Shown piece after piece: positions 14,655-22,553 of a stretch of DNA of 23,204 nt. The stretch's first letter is position 1. Every line of letters begins with the position of its first letter. Origin of the DNA: Candidatus Nomurabacteria bacterium (GTDB lineage Bacteria > Patescibacteriota > Saccharimonadia > Saccharimonadales > Saccharimonadaceae); assembly GCA_031278275.1 (NCBI GenBank), contig JAITKW010000037.1, positions 1-23,204 of the forward strand, read 5' to 3'. Below the pieces are notes generated by a model. It was not told the origin of the DNA. It made no database searches and saw only the letters and a program-made list of their open reading frames with translations. The translations under genes were made by a program, and so were the position numbers.

Positions 14655-16499
14655 ATCTTTAATAGGATTTCGCTGAATGGCAAAAAATGCCGGCACGCTG
14701 CAACAAAATATCGCAAGTATCACAATCAACACAAAAAATGTCACAAAATCCAAAGGATTTGGTTGGAATAAAACGACAGATTTTGCATAGTCCAACGAAC
14801 TGAACAATGCGCGTAGTTCACTGGTCAAAACTCCGGAATATATGTTAGACAAAATCCATGACACTGTCATGCTGATGCCAGTTGCCAAAATAGCAATGGC
14901 TAATGCGAGCATCACGGCGTAAGTTTGATATATTGCAATAATTCCCAGCCGCGTGAACCCAATGGCGCGAAACACTGCGATTTCTTTGCGGTTGCTTGAT
15001 ATGATTTTCGTGAAAATTGACACCATCAATAATACCAAAAACGCTATAGCAATTGCCAAGCCAATCACAATAATTCGCATCATCATAGAAGACAACTCGT
15101 CTATCACCACGCTGTTGTTGCCGTAAAAATCCAGCTCAAACGGCTTGTCTTCTGTCGCACACCCAGTTTCAGTTTTGACGCAAGATTTTTCGTTGACAAA
15201 TCGCATGGCATCTTCGCGGTTGGCAAACTCCACCACAAAATCTTCGTCTTGACCCGAAAACCATTTCCACACAACATCCGTTTTCAATGGAAAAATCTTT
15301 TCCAACAAATCCTTGTCTTCAAATGTTTCCAAAAGCCCACGTGGCGCAACCGATTTGGACGATAGCGATGAGCCAGTCAAATCTTTTGCTAATTCAAAAA
15401 TGCTATTGCTTTTCATTCTGGACTCTGTTTCGGGCGTGAAACCAATGATGGTAAAAGCAATTTCTTGTTGCCATGCGTCTTCATATTCGCCAATCGCTTT
15501 TTTGAACGCAATTCTTCGTTCTTCAAAAGTTTTCTGTTCATCAGTTCTTTTATCACTTTCAACCGTAACCGGCGCGCAAGGACTTTCGGGCATTTCATAC
15601 AAAATCACCGCATCTTCGTTTTTGAAAAACGCACTGTTTATGAGTTCCGCCGAAGTTTTATTGCGATAGCAAACTTGAAACTTGCGATCGGTCAATTGAT
15701 TGCGCAATGTCAAAATGCGATTGATTTTTTCGGTCGGCGTGGCACTGTCGGGAAGCGATTTTAATCCCAAAATCTTTTCTGCATCAGGATAAGTGACGAT
15801 TAGTGGAATGCTGTCCGGAAAAGTTTTTTGTTTGGTGGTGATAAACGACTGAGCTAAATTGTCGTCCGTGATTTCCAAACCGAGATATAAAAACGCACTA
15901 ACAGTATCGTCATTTCCCTCACGTGGCTTGAGTTTCTCAAAGTTCTCCACGCCGTCTTCTATCACAAAAAGATTCCCACCGTTTGCCACTTTATAATTTC
16001 GGACAAAAACATTAGTTGGGTGGTATTTAGCAGAAACTCGGAAAATATCTTCGGCGTTGGCGCGGTAACTTTCGCTTAATGTTTGCCTCGCTTCTTCCGT
16101 GACATTTGTCATTGCTCCCTGAACTCGTTTCATACCATATTCTGTGAACACTGGTGATGGGTCAAAACTTTTGTCATAAAACAATCCCAAATCTTTTGCC
16201 GTTTGTGTGTTTTTTTCAACCAATTCTTTTTGCGATTTTTCAACTAATTCAATGTATTTTTCATTATAGGCATCAATGGTTTGGTTATAGATATTATTAT
16301 AAGCCGAAACTAGAAATCGTCCGCCAAGCCCATCATCGTTAAAATCCGACAAAGTGTTTTGCACGCCATGCGTTAACGTGACAACGGATAAAACTACGGC
16401 AAATAAAATTGACGGAATGGCGACAGAAAGAGCGGTGCGGATTTTCATAGCGTGGAACTTAGTGGCGGCCAATTTAACCGTGTCAAAAAACTTTGTCAT
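14640..16499 (-). CDS. FtsX/MacB-like ABC transporter permease
   Basis: 619 residues. Topology is of MacB/LolC type: one N-terminal membrane helix (about 20-43), a long extracytoplasmic region of some 400 residues, and three C-terminal helices. The FtsX domain sequence NRKEIAVFRAIGFTRLGIIAIYQTY lies after the second helix, and the end reads IQRNPIKDLRED. The external region is not recognisable as a standard MacB periplasmic domain. It contains several Cys (CYRNKTSAE, ESPCAPV, SCVKTETGCATE) that could form disulfides outside the cell. Its ATG overlaps the ATPase stop (ATGA) and has GGAGGTG upstream. With the ATPase it should form a type VII ABC complex, which does mechanical work on envelope substrates such as lipoproteins, peptides or wall enzymes rather than classical transport. 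The substrate is unknown. Confidence 0.85.
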   Translation of the reverse strand: MTKFFDTVKLAATKFHAMKIRTALSVAIPSILFAVVLSVVTLTHGVQNTLSDFNDDGLGGRFLVSAYNNIYNQTIDAYNEKYIELVEKSQKELVEKNTQTAKDLGLFYDKSFDPSPVFTEYGMKRVQGAMTNVTEEARQTLSESYRANAEDIFRVSAKYHPTNVFVRNYKVANGGNLFVIEDGVENFEKLKPREGNDDTVSAFLYLGLEITDDNLAQSFITTKQKTFPDSIPLIVTYPDAEKILGLKSLPDSATPTEKINRILTLRNQLTDRKFQVCYRNKTSAELINSAFFKNEDAVILYEMPESPCAPVTVESDKRTDEQKTFEERRIAFKKAIGEYEDAWQQEIAFTIIGFTPETESRMKSNSIFELAKDLTGSSLSSKSVAPRGLLETFEDKDLLEKIFPLKTDVVWKWFSGQDEDFVVEFANREDAMRFVNEKSCVKTETGCATEDKPFELDFYGNNSVVIDELSSMMMRIIVIGLAIAIAFLVLLMVSIFTKIISSNRKEIAVFRAIGFTRLGIIAIYQTYAVMLALAIAILATGISMTVSWILSNIYSGVLTSELRALFSSLDYAKSVVLFQPNPLDFVTFFVLIVILAIFCCSVPAFFAIQRNPIKDLRED

Positions 16500-17158
16500 T
16501 TCACACCTCCATTATCAATAATTATGGTTTGGTCGGCAACGTGCGCCACCGCTTCATCATGCGTAGCAACAATTACCGTTGTGTTGTTTTTAACGCAAAT
16601 ATTTTTCAACAAATTGATGATATTGTCGCTGTTTTGGCGGTCAAGATTGCCAGTCGGCTCGTCTGCAATCAGGATTTTTGGTTGGTTCATCATTGCTCTT
16701 GCAATCGCCACCCTTTGCATTTCACCGCCGGAAAGTTGGCGAGGCAAACTCTTTTCTTTGCCCTCTAACCCCACCATTTTCAGGATATGTAATGCACGTT
16801 TTTTGCGTTCTTTGGTGTTTAGGCGAGACGGCATACTGGCAATCTCCACATTATTCGCCACATTAAGAAACGGTTGGAGATAAAAAAATTGAAAAACGAA
16901 ACCAATGATCTTATTGCGCAAACGAGAAAGTTTTTTGTCGGAAAGTTTACTAATATCCTCGCCGTCAATGATGATTGTCCCAGAAGTCGGCTTGTCCAAT
17001 CCACCGAGCAAGTGGAGCAGAGTACTTTTCCCGCTCCCACTCGGCCCCATAATCGCCACGAATTTCCCGCGAGGGATTTCCAAACTAAGATCATTCAATA
17101 TCACCGACTTGCCATACGATTTATGGATATTCAATACCTTTATCGCACGCTCCATCAT
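16496..17158 (-). CDS. ABC transporter ATPase, LolD/MacB family
   Basis: 220 residues, the full length for this family. Walker A is GPSGSGKST (38-46), the Q-loop Q90 in GFVFQFF, the signature LSGGE (142-146) with QRVAIARAM, Walker B ILIADE (162-167) followed by PTGNLD, and the H-loop H200 in VIVATHDEAV. The GEMQRVAIARA and PTGNLD forms are typical of LolD/MacB/FtsE-like ATPases that drive FtsX-type permeases, and such a permease follows with an ATGA overlap. The start ATG directly follows the TAA of the phosphoketolase C-terminal gene. A second ATG one codon later is equally possible. AGGGATAGGT upstream may serve as ribosome site. Cotranslation with phosphoketolase is implied by position, but a functional link is not obvious. 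Confidence 0.92.
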   Translation of the reverse strand: MMERAIKVLNIHKSYGKSVILNDLSLEIPRGKFVAIMGPSGSGKSTLLHLLGGLDKPTSGTIIIDGEDISKLSDKKLSRLRNKIIGFVFQFFYLQPFLNVANNVEIASMPSRLNTKERKKRALHILKMVGLEGKEKSLPRQLSGGEMQRVAIARAMMNQPKILIADEPTGNLDRQNSDNIINLLKNICVKNNTTVIVATHDEAVAHVADQTIIIDNGGVK

Positions 17159-18361
17159 TTACCTATCCCTTTCTCGGTCAATGCCGTTTTCTTTTATATA
17201 CTTCCAGTGGTCGGCGATTTCGGCTTGCATGTCAAGCACCAATTGTTGCTTTTGTGCCACTCCGATTATGCCGAGTTCTGCGCCTTTTTCAAAAATATTC
17301 ATCGCAATGTGGTAGCGGCTGGCTTCGTTTTGCACCATCATGTCCAGCGGCGTGGTGGTGGAACCTTTTTCCAAAAATCCATGCGTGGACAAACGCACGC
17401 TGTCTGTATAATTCGCCAAAATGGTCTTCAAAGTATCTGGATAGCCATGAAAACTGGCAATGATTGGCGGATTTTTCAAAAACATTTCGTCAAACTTGGG
17501 TTGTGATAATTTATGATGAGCGGTGCCAATCGCACCAAACGACAGCGCCGCCAGCCCCACAAACCGCAACCGGATTTCTGGCACTTTTTCTCGGGCAATA
17601 TTCATACCAAATAACATTTCCTTACTCACCAAATCGCCAGCAGCGGTCAAAATAATTTGCGGATCATGGTCGGACGCAAATTGAAAAATTGAAGCTCCGC
17701 CATTTGTCAGCTGAAAATCCGCGTGATTAGAATCTATCCACTGTGGCTCATCGGTTTTGCTAAATGTTGTAAGATTTACAACATTTTCCGTATGCAGTGC
17801 GAACTCCATCGCCACCCGACTGGCTTCCGCATCAATCGGAAACAAACAATTCGCCAAATTACTCGGTTTCATCAATAAATTGGTGATAAAACTGGGGTTT
17901 TGGTGCGAGAAGCCGTTGTGGTCTTGCCGCCAACCAACGGACGTAGATAAAATATTCAAAGCTGGCACGGATTTTCGCCATGCAACGTTCGCGGACTGAC
18001 CCAAAAACTTCAAATATTGGTCAACTTGCGAAGAAATAATCGGCAAGAACGCTTCATAGCTCGCCAAAACTCCCCTGCGACCAGTCAAAGTGTAGCCTTG
18101 TAGCAACGAGAACAACGTATTTTCACTCAAAAGTTCCACCACTCGCCCGCTAGGATTCATATATTTATCCCAATTTTTCAACGGACGGAGCCACGCTCGA
18201 TCGGTTGCGACAAAAACCGCGTCCAGTTTGTTGGAAGTAGTTTCGTCTGGCGAAAAAACCCGAAAATCTGGGTCAGAAGCCAGCTCATCTCGCAAAATCT
18301 CGCCGATTTTGTGCGCCGAACTTGCCGTTTGCTCAGCTGGTTCAATATGTTCTATCCTCAT
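17159..18361 (-). CDS. xfp: Phosphoketolase, C-terminal subunit (split gene)
   Basis: 400 residues covering the middle (pyrimidine-binding) and C-terminal domains of D-xylulose-5-phosphate/D-fructose-6-phosphate phosphoketolase. Family motifs include FRVFSPDETTSNKL (33-46), ELLSEN with the likely catalytic Glu at 80, and LTGRRGVLASYEAF (92-105). WRQDHNGFSHQ (144-154) carries two active-site His, and EKGSTTTPLDM is near the end. The start is ATG 18361, overlapping the stop of the N-terminal half as ATGA. A frame running further upstream to 18451 is open but unrelated to phosphoketolase. GGAGG lies seven bases before this ATG. Full-length enzymes of about 800 residues are single chains; here the break falls in the linker between the first and second thiamine-diphosphate domains. 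Both halves are probably needed for an active enzyme. Confidence 0.92.
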   Translation of the reverse strand: MRIEHIEPAEQTASSAHKIGEILRDELASDPDFRVFSPDETTSNKLDAVFVATDRAWLRPLKNWDKYMNPSGRVVELLSENTLFSLLQGYTLTGRRGVLASYEAFLPIISSQVDQYLKFLGQSANVAWRKSVPALNILSTSVGWRQDHNGFSHQNPSFITNLLMKPSNLANCLFPIDAEASRVAMEFALHTENVVNLTTFSKTDEPQWIDSNHADFQLTNGGASIFQFASDHDPQIILTAAGDLVSKEMLFGMNIAREKVPEIRLRFVGLAALSFGAIGTAHHKLSQPKFDEMFLKNPPIIASFHGYPDTLKTILANYTDSVRLSTHGFLEKGSTTTPLDMMVQNEASRYHIAMNIFEKGAELGIIGVAQKQQLVLDMQAEIADHWKYIKENGIDRERDR

Positions 18362-19374
18362 GCCAAATCCTCCAATTTGTCGATCGTTGGCACTGCGCCA
18401 CTTTCCAGCCGTGTCAAATCCTCCACTAAAAATTGATACGACTTCAACCAATTTTCCAATAATTCCAGTTCCGCTTTGTCCGTTTTAGCATTCGGCAAAG
18501 GCACTTGATGACTGAGGTAATTCCCCGCCACTTTTTCGCCATGCACAATTTCCGGCGCGCCAAAACCTTTTTTGGTTTTCATCACCACAAACGGCAATCT
18601 TAAGTTTTCGCCCCGTTTGATTTCTTGATAAGTCGCCCAAATCTCCCGCAAAATATTTTGAAAATCCTCTGTTTCTTCGCCATCAACAAAATACGGCTCA
18701 TAGCCAAAACCCCTTATCAAATCTTTCAATTCCTTGTCGCTCATTCGCCCATAAATAGTCGGGCCGGAAATCTTGTAGCCGTTCAAATGCAAGATCGGCA
18801 GCACAATCCCATTGCTAATCGGCGACACCAACTTATTGAGATTCATAGAAGCCAGCAAGCTCGCCGTTTCCATTTCGCCATCGCCAATCAAGCACGCCAC
18901 AATCCGCTCCCGCGCATTCAAAACTGCGCCAAAACTCGTACCCAAAGAATACCCCAATTCACCGCCCTCCAAAATTACGTCTGGAGTCATCGGGCTGGCA
19001 TGACTGGGGAAGCCAAACGGCCACGAAAAATTGCGCGCGATATATGCCACGCCCTTTTCGTCCAAAGTCGCATCTTCGTAATATTTAGCCAACTCGCCAT
19101 CTAAAAACAAATTGGCTTGCAAAGCCGGAAACCCATGCCCCACACCCAAAACAAACTTGAAATCTTGGATTTGAGATTCTTGCTGCCAGATTTTAAGGTT
19201 GGCATAAGCCACACTAATCCCGTGACAAGTGCCAAAATGCCCCAAAAGACGTGGCTTGATGTCATCAAATTTCAGTTTCCGCTTCAAAAGAAAATTATCG
19301 CGCAAAAAAATCTGCACCACCGCCAAATAATCCGCCTGCTTTACCCGTTTCTTAATCTTCCCCACCGCTTCCAT
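18358..19374 (-). CDS. xfp: Phosphoketolase, N-terminal subunit (split gene)
   Basis: 338 residues forming the thiamine-diphosphate-binding N-terminal domain (XFP_N type). Motifs are GHFGT (45-49, active-site His 46), GVGHG (77-81, His 80), GFPSH (His 125) and EGGELGYSLG. GDGEMET (164-170) binds the diphosphate and Mg. NGIVLPILHLNGYKI and LSHQVPLPNA (His 289) follow. One change is that the usual IHEGGELG reads ILEGGELG. The protein stops at TGA 18358-18360 in the interdomain linker, and the linker block with NPxANGG seen in single-chain enzymes is absent. With its partner the total is 738 residues, somewhat shorter than the normal 790-825. An extended -10 box lies seven bases before the ATG. 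The gene starts 25 bases after the end of the collagen-like gene on the same strand. Confidence 0.92.
   Translation of the reverse strand: MEAVGKIKKRVKQADYLAVVQIFLRDNFLLKRKLKFDDIKPRLLGHFGTCHGISVAYANLKIWQQESQIQDFKFVLGVGHGFPALQANLFLDGELAKYYEDATLDEKGVAYIARNFSWPFGFPSHASPMTPDVILEGGELGYSLGTSFGAVLNARERIVACLIGDGEMETASLLASMNLNKLVSPISNGIVLPILHLNGYKISGPTIYGRMSDKELKDLIRGFGYEPYFVDGEETEDFQNILREIWATYQEIKRGENLRLPFVVMKTKKGFGAPEIVHGEKVAGNYLSHQVPLPNAKTDKAELELLENWLKSYQFLVEDLTRLESGAVPTIDKLEDLA
18369..18373 (-). promoter_or_regulatory. Shine-Dalgarno site for the phosphoketolase C-terminal subunit
   Basis: GGAGG lies inside the last codons of the N-terminal gene, seven bases before ATG 18361. Together with the ATGA overlap it shows that the second half is set up for its own initiation. 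Confidence 0.75.
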
Positions 19375-19381
19375 GTTATAT

Positions 19382-19390
19382 ATTGTATCA
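19382..19390 (-). promoter_or_regulatory. Extended -10 box seven bases before the phosphoketolase ATG
   Basis: TGATACAAT on the minus strand (TGn plus TACAAT) is separated from the ATG at 19374 by seven bases, implying a leaderless mRNA. No convincing -35 box is seen. Confidence 0.45.
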
Positions 19391-19398
19391 CAAATATA

Positions 19399-21807
19399 TT
19401 ATTGTTTGGTATATTTTGCCCAAATGTCATAAGCGGAATTGTCCGAGCCGTCCCTATTGCTCGCGGTCAAGCTGACCAGCGCAATGGTGTTTATCCCGCT
19501 TGCAGTGCCATTTTGGATACGTGCGGAATCTGTTCCGGTGTTTACGGGTATCGGTAGGCGTGAAGTATTACTAGCGTTGCCCACCCTAATCCATCCGCCG
19601 TGGGAGATGATACTAGTGACATTAGCAGTAGTGTTTGGAACTAAGATAGTGATGTTTTGCGCATTAGCGGTTTGCGTGATGGAACCGGTGAAACGTTGAC
19701 CATAAAGCCCATCGCCAAAATCGTATTCAATGCCAGCTTGCCAGAGGTCGGGGCGATCAATGAGATTGGAATTACCAAGACGGGCGATTGCCCAGTTTGA
19801 CATTGCGGAAACCGTAGAAACTGCGTTGTAGTTCCACTCAAAATGTATTTGCGTTCCAGCTGTCAACCAAGCAGTGGTAGAAACTCCCACTCCGCCAGCA
19901 CAAGCAGCATTAGTGTTAGTAATCAGCGCCCGCCCCGTTGATTCGTTTATTATCCGGCTAGATTTATCGCCACACGTTGATGATGGATTAAATAATATGG
20001 TGTCAAGGCTCAAGGCATAAAAACCAGTTTCCGGTATCGTCACAACATTGGTGCTCGTATTTAACAAACTCACATCACCTTTGTTTGCTGTCAAAACATA
20101 ATACCTCCAATTGCCTGCCGTGTGGCCGCTGGTGTTGATAGTTGCAGTACCAGAGATTATGGCATTATCTCGCATTGGGGCACTTTCCGTGATGCAGTTT
20201 TTCCAAGCGCTGTTTTCGTAGCAACGGAACTTGGTAAGGGCGGTGTCGTAATACATGGCACCATTTTGGGGGTTAGTGGGAGCGATCGTGGCAGAGTCCA
20301 AGACGAGGGCGATGGCGGTGGAGTCGGTGGTGGCGGAGCCGATTTGGACGATACCGGTGGTGGAATTGATGTTGAAAATGGGGACATCAGTGGCATTGGT
20401 GACTTGGAAAGCTGAAGCGGTGTCACCTTTGGCGTTTTTGAAGATGAAATTGCCACTAATGTCAATATAAGCCAGCCCAATGGTATCATTCGTGATATTG
20501 ATACCGCCGCCTGCGGCATAAGTCGTATTAGTATCAGTGAATTGACTACAGCTTAGCGCCTTATTCGTAGCGGAAGTAAGGTATTGGTTGGGGGAACATT
20601 GGGGAACGCTCGTCCACGCCACATACGGCGTGAAGTCAATGGCAGCTATGGCGGTACTAACTTCGTTTTGGGTAGCGTAGTTTTGGGCGGATAATACGCC
20701 ATTCAGCCATGTGGAATTGACTTGCAACAAGCCGTTACTAAGAGTAATAGTGGTGCCATCTGGCGACAAATATTCATCAACCACTTTGTAAAGTTGCATT
20801 TGGTTATTACTGTTTTTATAGCACCAAGCCCGTCCGGTATGGTTGGGGGCGGTAACGTCCATATTTTTGATAAACCAGTAATCACCGACTACCGTACAAG
20901 AATTAACCGAAAGGTCGGACTCTTTGTTGGCTTCTTCGGGGATTTTTAAGCCTCCGGCGGGTATCGTGCTGGCAAGGTTGCCCAAGGCATTATCAATTTC
21001 CGTCTTGGTGTAATAAGTGCTAAGCCCATTGATTGTGTCCGCAAGATTGGCAATTTGCAAATAGCCGGACAGATTATAAGTTGTGTTTTTATCATCGCCA
21101 CAAACCCAGCCGCCCGCACCGCTGTTTGTCGCAGTGGAATATTTGAGGATTTGCGTATCCGAGCAAGTGCGCAAGCCGAAAGTAGTGCCGTTAAGCACCA
21201 AGCCAAGACGAGAGTCAACATCATAAGTCGTGTTGGTGTCTTCATCGCTGGCGCAAACCCAAGTCGTACCATTCGTTTTAAGAATCTGATGGTCGGCACA
21301 AGCTGTCAGGGAAAGATTGGTGGCGTGTAAAATTAGCCCGCTGCCGGAAACTGTGATGGTGCCGGAATCGCCCTTATCGCCTTTATCACCCTTGTCGCCC
21401 TTGTCGCCCTTGTCGCCTCTCGTGTCTGGTAAATAAATTAATTTATCGGCTATTTCTTTTTGGGCAAGTTGCCTAATCTCATCATTAGTCAATTTATTAT
21501 AATCTTTGGCGCGCAACTCTTCTTGAATGAGAGTTTTAACATCTTCTATGGTCAGTTCACCACCCGTGTTCGGTATAAGAATATTCCCACCGTCAAACCC
21601 AAGCCCTGTGAGTTGGGTTGAGAGGTCTTTGACTTCTTTGGCGATGCGACTAATGTCAATATCTACGGCTTTTAAGTTGGTTTTGATTTGTGAGTTCGTG
21701 GGGAGCCATAAGGCAATAAGGGCAAAAATTAAAGCGACAACCGACACGACCGCCAAGCTACGCTGCGTTTTACGTTTATTGTACGCTTTTTGATGATTAC
21801 TCCCCAT
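19399..21807 (-). CDS. Collagen-like surface protein with C1q-like domain and fibre-type C-terminus
   Basis: 802 residues. A basic N-terminus precedes a single membrane helix (about 17-36), so the protein is anchored with the rest outside. Residues 45-128 are helical and probably form a coiled-coil trimer stalk. Residues 131-149 are collagen Gly-X-Y triplets (five GDK and one GDS). Two related short repeats follow (LxTCAxxQILK...WVC...NTTY), each with a Cys pair. Further on comes NPQNGAMYYDT-x-KFRCYENSAWK, a segment common in bacterial fibre proteins. A jelly-roll region like C1q/TNF follows (VVTIPETGFYALSLDTILF, about 570-690). The last 105 residues (DGLYGQRFTGSI, ISHGGWIRVG, AYDIWAKYTK) match the end of the protein at 3-497. 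The probable form is a trimeric surface fibre for attachment (inference). Its internal IPNTG is not C-terminal and is not a sorting signal. Confidence 0.85.
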   Translation of the reverse strand: MGSNHQKAYNKRKTQRSLAVVSVVALIFALIALWLPTNSQIKTNLKAVDIDISRIAKEVKDLSTQLTGLGFDGGNILIPNTGGELTIEDVKTLIQEELRAKDYNKLTNDEIRQLAQKEIADKLIYLPDTRGDKGDKGDKGDKGDKGDSGTITVSGSGLILHATNLSLTACADHQILKTNGTTWVCASDEDTNTTYDVDSRLGLVLNGTTFGLRTCSDTQILKYSTATNSGAGGWVCGDDKNTTYNLSGYLQIANLADTINGLSTYYTKTEIDNALGNLASTIPAGGLKIPEEANKESDLSVNSCTVVGDYWFIKNMDVTAPNHTGRAWCYKNSNNQMQLYKVVDEYLSPDGTTITLSNGLLQVNSTWLNGVLSAQNYATQNEVSTAIAAIDFTPYVAWTSVPQCSPNQYLTSATNKALSCSQFTDTNTTYAAGGGINITNDTIGLAYIDISGNFIFKNAKGDTASAFQVTNATDVPIFNINSTTGIVQIGSATTDSTAIALVLDSATIAPTNPQNGAMYYDTALTKFRCYENSAWKNCITESAPMRDNAIISGTATINTSGHTAGNWRYYVLTANKGDVSLLNTSTNVVTIPETGFYALSLDTILFNPSSTCGDKSSRIINESTGRALITNTNAACAGGVGVSTTAWLTAGTQIHFEWNYNAVSTVSAMSNWAIARLGNSNLIDRPDLWQAGIEYDFGDGLYGQRFTGSITQTANAQNITILVPNTTANVTSIISHGGWIRVGNASNTSRLPIPVNTGTDSARIQNGTASGINTIALVSLTASNRDGSDNSAYDIWAKYTKQ
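21361..21417 (-). repeat. Nine-base tandem repeat encoding Gly-Asp-Lys collagen triplets
   Basis: The unit GGCGACAAG and close variants repeat five times, followed by GGCGATTCC. Slippage in whole units would change the collagen length without breaking the frame. Confidence 0.8.
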
Positions 21808-21816
21808 ATGCGGTGT

Positions 21817-21845
21817 ATATTAGCACAAGCAATATCAAAAGTAAA
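21817..21845 (-). promoter_or_regulatory. Promoter of the collagen-like gene, start site next to the ATG
   Basis: TTTACT (21840-21845), a 17-base spacer and TAATAT (21817-21822) lie on the minus strand. The -10 box ends nine bases before ATG 21807; an overlapping TATACA (21814-21819) would end six bases before it. No Shine-Dalgarno site is present. Confidence 0.5.
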
Positions 21846-21883
21846 TAGCGACATAATTATAATTAGCGAAAAATTACAACGTA

Positions 21884-21892
21884 TGTTATAAT
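21884..21892 (+). promoter_or_regulatory. Extended -10 promoter of the NMP kinase-HAD pair
   Basis: TGTTATAAT is an extended -10 with a perfect TATAAT (21887-21892). Transcription from near 21899 would leave about 19 bases before ATG 21918, with AGGA at 21903-21906. Confidence 0.55.
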
Positions 21893-21917
21893 ACCGGGAA
21901 ACAGGATTTAATAATTT

Positions 21918-22553
21918 ATGGACAATGAACAGTTAACAACAATCAAAACTTGGCTGGGGACGGGTTCAATTAACTTGTTCGGTTTGCCGTTTGCTGGTAA
22001 AGACACCGTTGGCATTCAGCTCGCCCAGATTTTTGGCGGTAAGTTTTTGAGCAGTGGCATGATTTTGCGCGAGCATGAACGCGAAAACAAGGAAATTCGC
22101 GTATTAGACAGGGGTTTTCTTGTGCCAAGTAATGATTTTCGTGAAATTGTGTTGCCGTATTTTGCCAGCCAAAACTTGGCCGGATTTCCTCTATTTTTGA
22201 GTTCAATCGGGCGTTGGGACGGCGAACAATATGACGTGATGGCGGCACTTGAGGCCAGCTCGCACATCATGAAAGCCGCGCTTTTGCTCAATGTTTCGGA
22301 AAATGAGATTAGAAATCGTTGGGAAACCGCCAAAAATCTGGGTGATCGCAGCGAAGAAACGCGGATTGATGACCGCAAAATTGAAGTTTTGGAAACTCGC
22401 ATCAATGAGTTCACAAAAAAGACCATGCCAGTCGTGGAGTTTTACAAAAATCAAGGTTTGCTCATTCCCATAAGCGCTCATCAAACGCGCGAGGCGGTTT
22501 TGGCGGAAACTTTGAAAAAACTTCATGCTTTTGCCGTAGGACGCTCATCGTGA
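21918..22553 (+). CDS. Adenylate kinase-like nucleoside monophosphate kinase
   Basis: 211 residues. The P-loop is GLPFAGKDT (22-30), in the GxPxxGKxT form of adenylate kinases. LSSGMILREHE stands where adenylate kinase has the dTGDmLR NMP-binding helix. FLSSIGRW matches the conserved Gly-Arg that contacts the NMP. NRWETAKNLGDRSEETRIDDR then carries the LID arginines, and a C-terminal helix KTMPVVEFYKNQG and a loop like IPISA follow. The LID is short and has no zinc-binding Cys. SSG replacing TGD means the specificity is uncertain: adenylate, another NMP or a non-canonical role are all possible. The HAD gene follows with a GTGA overlap, so the two are cotranscribed. The upstream region is shared with the divergent collagen-like gene. 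Confidence 0.8.
   Translation: MDNEQLTTIKTWLGTGSINLFGLPFAGKDTVGIQLAQIFGGKFLSSGMILREHERENKEIRVLDRGFLVPSNDFREIVLPYFASQNLAGFPLFLSSIGRWDGEQYDVMAALEASSHIMKAALLLNVSENEIRNRWETAKNLGDRSEETRIDDRKIEVLETRINEFTKKTMPVVEFYKNQGLLIPISAHQTREAVLAETLKKLHAFAVGRSS

Noticed and set aside
18362..18451. Upstream extension of the phosphoketolase C-terminal frame to 18451
   Set aside because: The 30 extra residues overlap the N-terminal gene and do not resemble the phosphoketolase linker. ATG 18361 has a Shine-Dalgarno site and an ATGA join.
19380..19398. Collagen-like gene and phosphoketolase as one operon
   Set aside because: The spacing is only 25 bases, but an extended -10 box sits in this gap directly before the phosphoketolase ATG and the functions are unrelated. 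Read-through is possible but not supported.
21361..21417. CRISPR-like short repeats
   Set aside because: The nine-base units are contiguous, without spacers, and encode Gly-Asp-Lys triplets.
21560..21580. IPNTG inside the collagen-like protein as a sortase motif
   Set aside because: It lies near residue 80, not at the C-terminus, and no hydrophobic helix or basic tail follows.
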